Source: Cycas panzhihuaensis
Taxonomy: Eukaryota > Cycadophyta
Assembly (NCBI GenBank): GCA_023213395.1
Contig: CM041465.1
Location: 182,969,741 to 183,033,740 of the forward strand
Reading direction: 5' to 3'
DNA: 64,000 nucleotides
The notes below the pieces were generated by a model that saw nothing but the letters and a program-made list of their open reading frames with translations, was not told the DNA's origin and searched no databases. Shown in pieces: positions 45,431 through 55,645 of this stretch. Every line of letters starts with the position of its first letter. Position 1 is the stretch's first letter. The translations under genes and the position numbers were made by a program.

Positions 45431-46030
45431 TATTAGCATATTTACAAGAAAATGCTCATTTTGATAAAAGATTGTTTTTAAAGTTCTTTTTTATAATCTT
45501 TTTAAAGGACCTTAATTTAACTTTTTAATATCATTTCCTCTGTCAATTGAGTCTTGTATTTCAAGAGGATTTTTAAATACTTTATCCTCTTTAAAATATA
45601 TTTCTTTGGCTTCAATTTAAGAGTGCATTAAGAGGATCTTGGCATCATAAAGGTACTTCAAGAGGATTTTTTAATGTACTCTATCCTCTTTTACAAGGTA
45701 CTTTTGGCTCTATTTTAAAGAATATTTCAAGAGGATTTCTTCAAAATCCTCGTCTTCTTTAGAAATATTTATTGGGTATGATACCTTAACAGGACATTAA
45801 GCTATTTTGTCTTCTTTTAAAGGTAATTTTTTAATGGCTTCAATTTAAGAGTACTTCAAGGGCAATTTTCTCATGTACTTTACCCTCTTTAGAGTATATC
45901 TTTTGACTCTATTTTAAGAGGATTTTTCAATGTATTTTGAGAATATTTTAAGGAATTTTTTAATGTGCTTTGTCCTCTTTTAAGGATATTTCAAGAGGGT
46001 CTTTGAAGTAAGCCATTTTTTGAGTATTTA
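45431..46030 (+). repeat. Degenerate repeats with aagaggattttt / tatcctctttta cores
   Basis: The words ttcaagaggatt, aatgtacttt and atcctcttt(ta)aaag recur at about 100-bp spacing, with strong divergence, six times or so. Confidence 0.7.
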
Positions 46031-46959
46031 AAAGGTCTTTTGAACCATTTTATATGCACTCTTTGAGTATAATCCATCTTGCAGTCACTAAGTAATATGT
46101 AAAACTCACACTTGCAATGGTTTGAAACACTTCTCATGATAATTCTTTCATTACAAACTTCATATAATGTTTGTGAATTACTAGCTATAGCTTGCCAGAT
46201 TCACTGAGACTTGAAAGAAGTTTTATGTAACATGGAAATTTAACATTTTCCAACTTTATGAAGGCCTATGGAAGTTGTTGAAGCAGAAGACAGAAAGCCA
46301 AAATAGATCCAATTGATGGCATTACAAAAGTGGCAAAGCACAGCATGACATGGCATGGCATGACAAGAATCTAGAAAACTAACAATTATTATTTGTTAGT
46401 TAATTAATGAGTTAATTACTCATCTTCATGGAAATATGTTTGCAAATGATGCATGAAGACTCACTTGGATTTGTTAGAGTCTTGATACTTGCTTTACTCT
46501 TATAAAATGTCTATGCTCTATCTCTCTTCATCTACATAGACTGAAAGGGACAAGTGAATTATGTTGCTGAAATTGTGGAGTATATCACTCTTCACAACCT
46601 CTATGAGACTTATCATACCTTTGTAACAAGATTAGACTACCTCAACCTCTTTTATTGATGAGTTGGGTAGCTTATTGCTACAACATATTGTGTTACAATT
46701 ATGATAGTGGCAACGTTGCGGTGTTAATGTAAACACCTAGCAATTCTATGAAGCAACAATTATATGACAGAAATGATAGTGCGTAGAACAAAGCATGATA
46801 CTGTATGCCAAGATTATGATATTTGAAAAAGTAGGACAATGAGCGTGGTATTCGCACATTGATAATCACAACTAGTGTGTACTGCATGAGGATCATGAAA
46901 TCCTCCTTGGTAGCTTTGTACAGGCAACTGCAAAATCCTAATTAACAACTGGATGTGGA
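46031..46959 (+). other. W interior, no gene recognised
   Basis: No gag, integrase or RT similarity found on either strand. Confidence 0.4.
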
Positions 46960-47165
46960 TGACACTTAATTCTGGTTGATCTTAATCAACAAAATGTGCA
47001 TTGACCGCTTAGTTCTAATTGATCCTAATCAACAATAGGATGTGCATTGACCACTTAGTTCTGGTTGATCTTAATCAACAACAAGATGTGGATTGACACT
47101 TAGTTCTAGTTGATCCTAATCAATAACAGGATGTGTATTGGCACTTAGTTCTGGTTGATCTCTTG
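46960..47165 (+). repeat. Minisatellite of about 48 bp in W
   Basis: Four to five units built on cttagttctggttgatcyta, then atcaacaa.aggatgtg, then ttga(c)ca. Confidence 0.9.
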
Positions 47166-47520
47166 GAACAATATGAAACAGTTGATAGTTTCTTTGACTT
47201 CAAACGAGATAGTATACAAAGTAGCAGTTACAACATCCGAGAAGTCATTTTGGGCTTAGTGGACTTCTTAGCCACATATGACTTGTTCAGTTGTTCTATG
47301 ACAACCAAGGTGCCTTCTAGCTATCGAAGACTTGGGTTTCCATGACAGACTCAAGCATGCGGAAGATCATCGTCATTCTATTCGACAACAAGTGGAATAT
47401 AGCATAGTTGAGTTGATGTATTGTCCCTCAAAGATCAAGATGTTGATTTTCTCATCTAGACTTTGAGTTATGAGAAGTTTGAGAGACTAAAGACATTGAT
47501 GTTTATGAGAGTAAATGAAC
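47166..47520 (+). pseudogene. Copia RNase H C-terminal remnant in W
   Basis: Pieces in shifting frames: YDNQGAF (normally DNQSA), then KHAEDHRHSIRQQVE in the position of the usual H...FIRE box, YCPSK, and a tail ending near YEKFERLKTLM. They lie directly upstream of the polypurine tract, where copia RNase H should end. Confidence 0.7.
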
Positions 47521-47528
47521 TTAACATT

Positions 47529-47537
47529 ATGGGAGGG
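47529..47537 (+). other. Polypurine tract of W
   Basis: atgggaggg directly before the 3' LTR. Confidence 0.85.
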
Positions 47538-47908
47538 TGTTAGAAATAATGTACATTCCCATTTTATGTTCATTTAAGTTCATTTCTAATGTAATTAGAA
47601 CATTTTCTCATTCTAAGTGAGAATATTCTTGATCAATGTCTTTAATAAAGTGGTTAGTAGAGGTCAAAGATGTTTGAGACAATAAATGAGGTAGTTTGAG
47701 CCCACCATATTTTGTGGAAATGTTCGAGTAGTTGAAACTACCTCCTATGTTTAGAACCTTTGTAAATCTATATATATTGGATGTAATCATTCATTTTCAC
47801 TTAATGAGGATTTAGGAGAGTTGTGACACACTGACATATTGTCATCTCTTGCTTATTTGTGCACGTGCTTTATGTTATGTGTTCATTTTTTATCCACTCA
47901 TTCCAACA
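47538..47908 (+). repeat. 3' LTR of W
   Basis: tgttagaaataatgtac to cattccaaca; about 25 bp shorter than the 5' LTR through loss of a segment near 47615. Confidence 0.93.
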
Positions 47909-48349
47909 ACATGGTGGGCAGTCTGCTAAGAAAGTCCATTGAAATTGATTCCCATGGTCTGGTTGGGACAGGTAATGGTTGGTAAAGATCGAGCTTCCTA
48001 TTGGCTAGCTTAGATTGACTGCATAAGGAGCATCATTGAATGTATGCTTCAACCATTTTCTACATGGATGGCCAATAAAAATAATGCTACAAATGCTAAG
48101 GAGTCTTTTGAGTCCCAAAATGACCATTGTAGGAGGATGAGTAAGCTTCCTTAAGAAGTCGTATGGTGTGCCACCAGGTACACAAAGCTTATTGCATGTG
48201 TACAACAATTCATCCTTAGTGTGGTAGTCCAAGTATGGTTCCTGATTAATGATTGTTGGCTGAGCCAATGCCTCCATGATAGGCCAAAATTGAGGATCTT
48301 CATGGTAGAGATTTTTCCAGTCGGTATATGAGATAAGGTAGTTATCAAG
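47909..48349 (-). pseudogene. Z integrase zinc domain and core start
   Basis: From 48150 leftwards, a His-Cys zinc domain with CSLCSQSK at about 48010, then SISMDFLSRLPT reaching the W insertion. The core continues at 43214. Confidence 0.8.
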
Positions 48350-49640
48350 TTATGTAGTGAGTGCTACCGTCGGAGGACGGCTAAGAAAATCTACTACCTT
48401 ATTAGATGCTCCCTTTTTGTATTTGATGATGAGGTTGAATTGTTGTATATAAGATGCCCACTTGAGATGCTTGTGCTCTTGAATTTTTGACTGGGTTTTG
48501 AGGAATTGCAATGATTGATGATCAGTATGAATTATGGTTTCTTTGTCCAATAGGAAATGTTGCTAGTGTTTAAAAGCTTGGACAAGGGCATAGAATTCCT
48601 TGTCATATGAGCTGTAATTAAGCTTGGCTTGCGAAAAGGCCTCTAAGTGGCAAGCAATGGGGTGTCCTCCTTGCTTGAATACTGCACCTAGAGCAAATTG
48701 GGAGGCATCTATTTCGAGTTCGAAGGGTTGATCCTCATTGGGTAGCTAGAGAACTGGAGTTGTGTAGAGGGCGATCTTTAATTTCTGGAATGTCAATTCA
48801 GCTTGAGGATTCCAAGTGAATTCCTTTGTGTTGGTAAGCACATTCAATGGATGTGTGATGCTAGAAAACTACCTGATGAACTTTCGATAGAAGTTGACAC
48901 CACCTAGGAAGGTTTTGAGTTGTGTAAGATTCTTGGGAGTTGACCAATCCTTGTTGATTTGGACTTTTGTTGGGTCGACTTGAATTTCTTTGTCATTAAT
49001 GACAAAACCCAAATAGGAAATGGTGTTTTGGCCAAAAGAACATTTCTTAAGCTTGGCCTTTAATTGGTGTCAGCGTAAGAGAGACAAAATCGTGTCAAGA
49101 TGTTTGTTATGCTCCTGCAGGGTCTTGCTAAAGACTAATATGTCATCAAGATAAGCAATAATAATTTACCAAGATGTGGGCAAAAAATGTCAATGATGAG
49201 ATGCATGAAAGTGGTTGGGGCATTGGTTAGCTTGAAGGGCATCACAAACCATTCATACAATCTATGTTGTGTTTTGAATTTTGTCTTCTAGGTATCTTTG
49301 GCATCCATTCAAACTTCATGATAGTCGGAGGCTAAATCAAATTTGGAGAAGTATTTAGCTCCTTGAAGTTGATCAAGCAAGTCATCTATGCATGGCAACG
49401 GGTACCTATTTTTCATTGTTATTTTATTGAGAGCCCTATAATCAATGCATAGTCACTAGTCATTATCTTTCTTGGGTATTAAAATTGTTGGAGAACCACA
49501 TGGAGGGCAACTAGGCTGGATTTTTCCTTCATCTATTAATTGTGCCAACTGTCTTTCGAGCTTTGCTTTGGTAAGAGGATTGGCTCGATATCGAGCTTGG
49601 TTGGGTAATGATGCGCCAAGTAAGAGATTAATGGTGTGTT
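48350..49640 (-). pseudogene. Z reverse transcriptase and RNase H
   Basis: RT starts at about 49640 with LERQLAQLIDEGKIQPS and SPTILIPKKD. The catalytic AYLDDILVFS box is intact (TATCTTGATGACATA complement at 49139-49153). RNase H includes HTDHQSLQFLKTQ and NKVVDFLSR (48350-48550). Several stops and a frame change near 49170. Confidence 0.88.
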
Positions 49641-50330
49641 GAATTGTTCTTATGGGAGGCAGTCCCTTTGGCTCATTAAACACATTGATATCCACATCTA
49701 AAATAGTCTTTATTGTTGTCGGTGGGATTTTATTATGATTGCTTGTCTCTACTTGGCGAATAACACAAAGAGCCATGGATTTAGAGGTGCTGACCAATTT
49801 GGATGCTCGATTGCTTAAAAGTAATGTCACAGTAGTCAGTGATGATGTTGTTGCAGTGAATTTGTATACCTTGCCATCCTTATGGATTGTATAGCTATTA
49901 AGATATTCGTCATAGAGTGCCCTTTGATCATGCTAATAAGGCTGATTAAGGTGTAGGTCGTTGCAGTCCATTGGAGTTACATCATAGTCGACAGTATCTA
50001 TGAGTGACAGGATGGTGAAGGTGATTGTGTAGATGTGGGTTGCCCACTAGCAGTGGCCCAACCAAGGGTATATGGCTGTGGATATGGCTTGGTGGGTAGT
50101 TGTAAGGCATCAATGATTGCCTTAGAGATTAAACTTTTCATGTTATTATCTATGATGCAAAGTGTTATTCTGTCTATGATCTGGTAGTTGTGAGTAAAGA
50201 GATTTTCTTGTCCCTGTGCCGAGTATTCTTTGGCCATTAGTACTAGATTTGGACCCAATGTTTCTAGATTAGCGAGGGAAATCACTTCTGACTGTGTTGG
50301 TTTACCCTGTAGCTCTATCATGAGTGTCCT
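49641..50330 (-). pseudogene. Z protease and connector
   Basis: Protease frame 49998-50321 with CIIDNNMKSLISKAII at the active-site position (normally DSGS), so the Asp is present but the following Ser-Gly context is lost. The connector to RT is in 49641-49830. Confidence 0.8.
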
Positions 50331-50881
50331 TTTTTTCTATTGGGCCCTACATTCTACATTTGTGTGTCTTGAGCATTTGTGGAAAGAATAGTACTTCCTG
50401 CTTGTTGCTCGTAATGTGCGAGTTTATGTTTTGAAAGGCAAGGCTATGGTGGTTGGCCCTGTGAATGGTTTGGGCTATTTTTGTATTTTTGCTTCTATTT
50501 TAAGAGAAAATTGAAAGGTTGCTTCTAACATTGGTACTTGAAACAGCTCCATCTCTTGTTGTAGATGAGAGTACAATCCTCCAATAAATTTAAGTTTAAG
50601 GAGATGGTTGAGGTCATCGATTTCAGCCTAATGTAGAGCTTCAAGAATTCATCAATGTATTGTTGCACCGATTGTCCTAACACTTGTCTAATGTATAACC
50701 ATCGTTTTCTAAGGTTATCAAGATATTCCAATGGGTAAAAATGCCCTTGAATGGTTGTCTTAAAGTCACCCCAAGTAAAATTTGGTTGTTGCCGACTAAA
50801 TGCTTACCACCATGTCAAAGCTTGTTCAACCAACTACACCTTAGCGACCATAAATTTTTGTTGCTCTAATAACGGTCGAGT
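50331..50881 (-). pseudogene. Z gag, C-terminal part
   Basis: LDNLRKRWLYIRQVLGQSVQQY, a knuckle remnant with HTNVEC at about 50345-50380. The gag is split by GluGy copy 2; the N-terminal part is at 56120-56405. Confidence 0.8.
50877..50881. other. Target-site duplication of GluGy copy 2
   Basis: cgagt here and at 56120-56124, exact. Confidence 0.95.
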
Positions 50882-51742
50882 TGTTGACTGAGGTGTTCCC
50901 ACTGCACTTGTGGGAACAGTGCACTTGTCAAGCTTACACAGGTTATAGTCTAGTTACGATACTGTCAACATGGTTATTCACATACATTCCACAGATTATT
51001 CACAGAATTATATCCCAATAGTACACAGCAGCACAAAAATCAACACATATTCAGCATTTCATCCTTATAAACACAAAGAATACATAGTTTTCCACATAAC
51101 TCTTCTTTCCATTAAGCAATAAGTTCAATTACACAGAGGGCTGGAATGCATTCCTGTGCATTCCAGCAGCATACACTCTTTCTGTTACATTTGTACCCAG
51201 ATGGTACTTATCAATAAACACTGCTTCAATTGGCTCTCATGCGTGCTGGCATCCGTACCATTGCGTACCCTGAATATTCGGCTCTCACCCTCTGAGAGTA
51301 TACAATAGGATTGAATCACTCGGCTCTCACCCCTTGAATGGTCCTTGCGTGCTTCCTTAAATGTGCCCCTTCGTACCTTTTGGCTGAAGGGTTATGACTG
51401 TCTGTCATAACCGTACCCCTTAAGTCAAGCGTACCTTTTCATTAGTCATTGGTTACACCTTAACCAATGCCTTAATCCTGTCCGTACGTACGTCTAGCAA
51501 CTCCCTAGGCTTCCACTGGTCCCGTACTATCATGCGTACCACTTCCGTCTATTTCTATTCATTTGATGCGTGTACGTATTGCGTACCCGTTCAGTGCCTT
51601 TTGTCATACGTACCCAAAATGCTATTTTTCCATTGTTTCGCCTCATGCGTACCTCCGTACAATCTGTACTTGCATTCCTTTGGTCAATACAAGCCTGTAT
51701 TCTGTCTTCCTCGAGGCCTATGTGTCACAATATGTCCCAACA
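50882..51742 (-). repeat. 3' LTR of GluGy copy 2
   Basis: tgttgactgagg to tgtcccaaca. A 9-bp inverted repeat (tgttcccac / gtgggaaca) is at 50894-50918, a D-arm-like block at 50944-50963 and anticodon-arm-like blocks at 51274-51300 and 51318-51332. Confidence 0.96.
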
Positions 51743-52139
51743 TCTATCCCAGGTCAACATGATTGGGTTGAGCATCCTTGCTCAACAAAAAATTCAAAAT
51801 TTGGGGTATTCCTCCCCTTTCATTCTAAGGTCTCCTGCGCCTGCTCACGCCTTGGTCGCCATTCTTGGTTAATAAATCCTCATCTATTGGCGTTTTGTTT
51901 TGTTCAACTCTCCCTTGATTTTCCGTATGATGATATGTCTTTCTTCCATGCTTCACCATATTGCTTATTTGTATGATATGAGTTACGATTGTTTTTTCTA
52001 TTTTTTCCATTTTTTTTTGTATTTTATGTTACATACCGAACTGAATCACGTTCCGGTATCAAGGCAATTCGATTTTGCCTCAACTTCATGCAACACGTTA
52101 TAGTACAAGCAGCTGATCCGGCTGGTAAGTTGCTCCACC
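51743..52139 (-). other. 3' untranslated part of GluGy copy 2
   Basis: No gene; closely matches 741-1127, including the ttgagca/tgctcaa hairpin. Confidence 0.75.
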
Positions 52140-53762
52140 CTAGTTGATGTAAGGTTTCAATTTACTACCCTTGACCATTTCAGGTAGTAGCTGGCCTGAT
52201 AGTTTCTTCAACTGGATAGTGCCATTCTGGTACACCTTCTCAATCATATATGGGCGTTTCCAATGCATCTTCAATTCTCCTTGGGTTGTTTGGGATTTGT
52301 TGTCAAATCGCCATACTCGATCACCCTTCTTGAAATACGATGTCTTGTCGTGGCGGTCATGCCTTGTCCTTTTCAGCCTTTTCCTTGGTGTGGTATGCTT
52401 TGTCGATTTCTTCTTATGATCCCTTAATTGGTCTTCTCCTAACCAATGTTCTCTACAATGTCTCAAATGGGAAATTCCATATAGTAGTTCTCCATAAAAG
52501 GGTTTCACATAATCTCCAACGCATTCTCCATGATTTCTTTCTTCTGGGGTGGCAATTTTGTTTCTTAGACCGGAACCTCTAGGGATACTCTCAGCAGGTT
52601 CCTTTTCTTCTTCCTTAAATTTGGCGCCGATGGTTGAAAAAGATCTTTCGCTGGGTAGGTGTACCTCTAAAGAAGATGAGGAAGGCTCGTTACTTCCTTC
52701 CTCGGGCTGGGATGGGGGTGGGGAAGGGCAATCTACCTCAAGACCCACACTGGAGGCAGAGGGAAGGTTAGGGTTAGAGGGGGTTGGGGTATTGGGAGGT
52801 GAATTAGGGTAAGGGTTTGGGTTAAAAGGGGGATTTGGGTTTGGGTCGAGGTTTTTAATGTTATTATTAACACTCGTATAATCAACAAATTTAGATTTAA
52901 TATCAATGTCCTTAGTTACATTCCGATAAAGTAGGTTACACCTATAGGATGAGGGGTTGACTTCGTATGCGTCTTGGAGCCAATAATCCACAAATCTCAT
53001 CCCATTTTCGTCGTCTGAAGAGTTATATATTTCTCCAAAGTAAGTCTGTTCTTCCTCTTGGTAATTGATCGATTTTGTGGGCTCCTCAGCAGTATGGTAG
53101 AGGTTTTCTTCATCGAGGGAAGATGCCATTGTTTCACTTACGACAGTCATACTCGATCCCTCGTCTAGTATCATTTCAATGGAATTTCTTCCCAGCATCG
53201 GTAATACTACTTTGTTCCCATTATCCGATAAGGTGAAGGTCACATTTTTCCAATTTTGGAGGCATTGGGTCTTGTATAGCCACGGCCTCCCCAATAGTGT
53301 TGGGTAGGGAGTTGCCCCTTTTTCTGTTTCCACGATTGTGAAATCAATTTTTACCACAATCCCTGCCACATCCACCTTGTTGTCGGCTAATCTTTCCATA
53401 GGTCGCACTAATAATTCGTTGGCCAATTTCAACGAATATGTTGCTGCTTCCAACTTTGGGCTTCCCAGTTTTCGCCATGTCGAAGCTGGTAATACGTTGA
53501 CGGCCGCGCCTCCATCAACAATCACTTTTTGGAATGTTTCTCCCAGTACCATCATTGTTACCATAGGATCCATATCGAATGATGGCATTATTTTCTTTAA
53601 ACTCTTTATAATTCCGCGTTGTAGTACTCCTTTAATCCAATCAATGACTTGGCATAGGGGGATGGTCAATTGTAGCTGTTTGACCAAATTCTCTATCAAC
53701 AATAGCATTCTCGGAATGTCTTCCACTGGTAACCCTTTAAATAGTTCTTCTATTTGCACCAT
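52140..53762 (-). CDS. GluGy protease fused to integrase C-terminal tail
   Basis: An open frame of 540 codons. Residues 65-190 form a retropepsin-like domain: VDGGAAVNVLPASTW (Asp83), then LLGRPWL. Residues about 290-400 are a Pro/Asn/Ser linker encoded by the telomere-like tract. From about 420 the sequence is basic, then GDRVWRF (480-486) and KRPYMIEKV (502-510) form a GPY/F-like integrase C-terminal domain ending with KLKPYIN. The family would normally have RT, RNase H and the integrase catalytic core between protease and tail, about 2.5-3 kb. The upstream frame reaches this one after two stops (about 53765 and 53973), so it is not an intact polyprotein. The ATG is simply the first after the stop. 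Its survival as one frame, when gag is broken, may be chance. Confidence 0.85.
   Translation of the reverse strand: MVQIEELFKGLPVEDIPRMLLLIENLVKQLQLTIPLCQVIDWIKGVLQRGIIKSLKKIMPSFDMDPMVTMMVLGETFQKVIVDGGAAVNVLPASTWRKLGSPKLEAATYSLKLANELLVRPMERLADNKVDVAGIVVKIDFTIVETEKGATPYPTLLGRPWLYKTQCLQNWKNVTFTLSDNGNKVVLPMLGRNSIEMILDEGSSMTVVSETMASSLDEENLYHTAEEPTKSINYQEEEQTYFGEIYNSSDDENGMRFVDYWLQDAYEVNPSSYRCNLLYRNVTKDIDIKSKFVDYTSVNNNIKNLDPNPNPPFNPNPYPNSPPNTPTPSNPNLPSASSVGLEVDCPSPPPSQPEEGSNEPSSSSLEVHLPSERSFSTIGAKFKEEEKEPAESIPRGSGLRNKIATPEERNHGECVGDYVKPFYGELLYGISHLRHCREHWLGEDQLRDHKKKSTKHTTPRKRLKRTRHDRHDKTSYFKKGDRVWRFDNKSQTTQGELKMHWKRPYMIEKVYQNGTIQLKKLSGQLLPEMVKGSKLKPYIN
52761..52850 (+). repeat. G-rich telomere-like tract in the linker coding region
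   Basis: Runs such as ggttagggttag, gggggttgggg, attagggtaaggg; counterpart of 1741-1840. Confidence 0.6.
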
Positions 53763-54240
53763 CTAAGGCTGCACCTTTGGCTCTTCTGGTATGTTCTCTT
53801 TTTCTTTCTGCTTATTTTTCCGTACGTATACGTATTTGGTTTCTGGTTTTCCCATTGGTAATGTATTTTCTTCCTGAGCTAAGCCATCCAATACTTGTTT
53901 TGCTTGTTTAAACCGATCCATTTCTGTTTGCGGATCCGGATATCCTCCATTTTGTTTCTCCTTCTGTTTATTCTAGAGTTTTACGTTTTTAGTTTCTGGT
54001 ATAATCGTCATTAGGTTGGTGGCTTTGGCCTTCCCTTTACAATCCTCTATCTTATGGTCACTTGGCCCGCAGTTGTTACATACGAACGGTTTCTGTTCGT
54101 ATTCCCGTTTAGTTGGGCATTCAGACTTCCAATGCCCAAATTGCAAACAAATGAGGCATTTACTCATTGGTGGTTTCTTTCTCGAGGGCTCTTGTATACC
54201 CCTTGTTGTGTAAACAATCCGAGGTGGGTTGCAATAACTT
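53763..54240 (-). pseudogene. GluGy copy 2 gag zinc knuckles and spacer
   Basis: The frame 53973-54287 carries two complete CCHC knuckles, CLICLQFGHWKSEC and CNNCGPSDHKIEDC, the RNA-binding part of Gag, then a Lys-rich stretch. A stop at 53973 and another near 53763 separate it from the protease frame. The deletion joint lies at its upstream edge. Confidence 0.85.
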
Positions 54241-55128
54241 CTGAAATCTTTCTTCGAAGGACTTCTTGATCTTTGCCCATGAATCATTCTAGTTTATTTC
54301 TTTGTACCATGCCAATGGTACTCCCCTCAGTGTACAGGCGAATCTGGCTTTTATCTCATCCTCGTCTGTAATCTTTTTCACATCAATCAGATTCTGAAAG
54401 AGGTATATGTGTTCTGCTGCATCTGAAGTGTTGTTGAAAATCAACTTTCCAAAGTCTCTGTAATCATCCATCTTGGGGGATTGCAACGGTGTCCCACCTG
54501 GTGGTGATTCTTCCCTTTTCTCCTCCTTCGGGGATGCACTTGGAGTGCCTACTACTGTATTATCCTTCCCAAACAACGGATTCTTAAATGGAGTTTTGAT
54601 ATATATAGGTTCTACTACACCTGGCACTTGTATAGTTAACGGTGTCACTATAATATATGATTGATCAGATCCCTTTTCTGATGAATCCTCAAAAAGATGT
54701 CTTGTGAGCTTATTTTCCCAATATGCCAAGGGACCTTCCTCCGCCTTCTTCTCGCTGTCACTTAGGTCCTTCGGACTGTCCTCCACAGGTATACTTCCCT
54801 CTTTTAAGGTTTATTGATGCTTTTCATCCACCTTTGGTTTTCCTTCAAATTCTGGGCTAAACAAATCATCTTTGATTGGGGCTGGTGTTAATACCATACG
54901 TTCGCCATTAGTTCCCTCTTCTTGTTCTTGAGGTGTCTGGGCTCCACTTGCCTCAGATCCTTCAACGGACTGTCCCTTAGTCTCGTTGTTCTGCGAACTT
55001 AATCTCCTCGCCCTTCTCAGTTTTGATTCCTTCGACCATCTCAATGCCCTTTGTCTGCTGGTTTCCTTCCCTTTGGGTGAAGTATCCTTTTGTGGCTCTT
55101 CTGACCTTGAAGGCCTCTTAGGTGGCAT
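54241..55128 (-). pseudogene. GluGy copy 2 gag, N-terminal and core
   Basis: Starts at ATG 55126-55128 (MPPKRPSR). A charged N-terminal part is followed after a stop near 54808 by the gag core (DDYRDFGKLIF, LRGVPLAWYKE). After the FEERFQK position it joins directly to the zinc-knuckle part in another frame because of the 656-bp deletion. Confidence 0.85.
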
Positions 55129-55254
55129 TGGAAGGTCCCCTGGATGCCGGTGGCTTAGTTACAGCCTACCATCACGACGGCAGCTAGGGTCCTCTGCCCT
55201 TTACACATTCCTTTCCTTGAAACTCTTGGGCCCTGTCCCTCCTTAATGGACGTA

Positions 55255-55267
55255 GGCAACGAAACCA
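55255..55267 (-). other. Primer-binding site of GluGy copy 2 (tRNA-Glu type)
   Basis: ggcaacgaaacca, one base from the LTR; one mismatch to the site of copy 1. Confidence 0.8.
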
Positions 55268-55330
55268 ATGTTGACTGAGGTGTTCCCACTGCACTTGTGG
55301 GAACAGTGCACTTGTCAAGGTTACACAGGT

Positions 55331-55350
55331 TATAGTCTAGTTAGGATACT
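55331..55350 (+). repeat. tRNA-Glu D-arm-like block
   Basis: tatagtctagttaggatact; the D arm of plant tRNA-Glu reads tagtctag, a few loop bases, then ggatact. About 65-80 bp from the primer site. Confidence 0.55.
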
Positions 55351-55645
55351 GCCAACATGGTTATTCACATACATTCCACAGATTATTCACAGAATTATAT
55401 CCCAATAGTACACAGCAGCACAAAAATCAACACATATTCAACATTTCATCCTTATAAACACAAAGAATCAGTTTTCCACGTAACTCTTCTTTCCATTAAG
55501 CAATAAGTTCAATTACACAGAGGGCTGGAATGCATTCCAGTAGCATACACTCTTTCTGTTACATGCGTACCCAGATGGTACTTATCAATAAACATTGCTT
55601 CAATTGGCTCTCATGCGTGTTGGCATCCGTGCCATTGCGTACCCT

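Larger units (their letters stand above)
43215..47908 (+). mobile_element. Copia-type element W, largely non-coding
   Basis: LTRs 43215-43611 and 47538-47908, perfect iMet primer site, polypurine tract; inserted at the start of the Z integrase core. Interior: leader, a GluGy solo LTR (44112-44967), repeats, and only the last part of a copia RNase H. Flanks ttgtg and acatg do not match, so no target duplication is visible. Confidence 0.9.

Noticed and set aside
47133-47345. A separate small gene after the W minisatellite
   Set aside because: Its 3' part lies over the copia RNase H remnant in a shifted frame, so it is decay rather than a new gene.
50882-51742. The GluGy copy 2 LTR pair as a simple segmental duplication
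   Set aside because: Exact 5-bp target duplication, TG/CA ends and a primer site show a retrotransposon insertion.
52171-52419. Plus-strand open frames overlapping the GluGy protease-tail frame (also at 1159-1407)
   Set aside because: Antisense shadows of the conserved minus-strand coding region; no ribosomal or family evidence.
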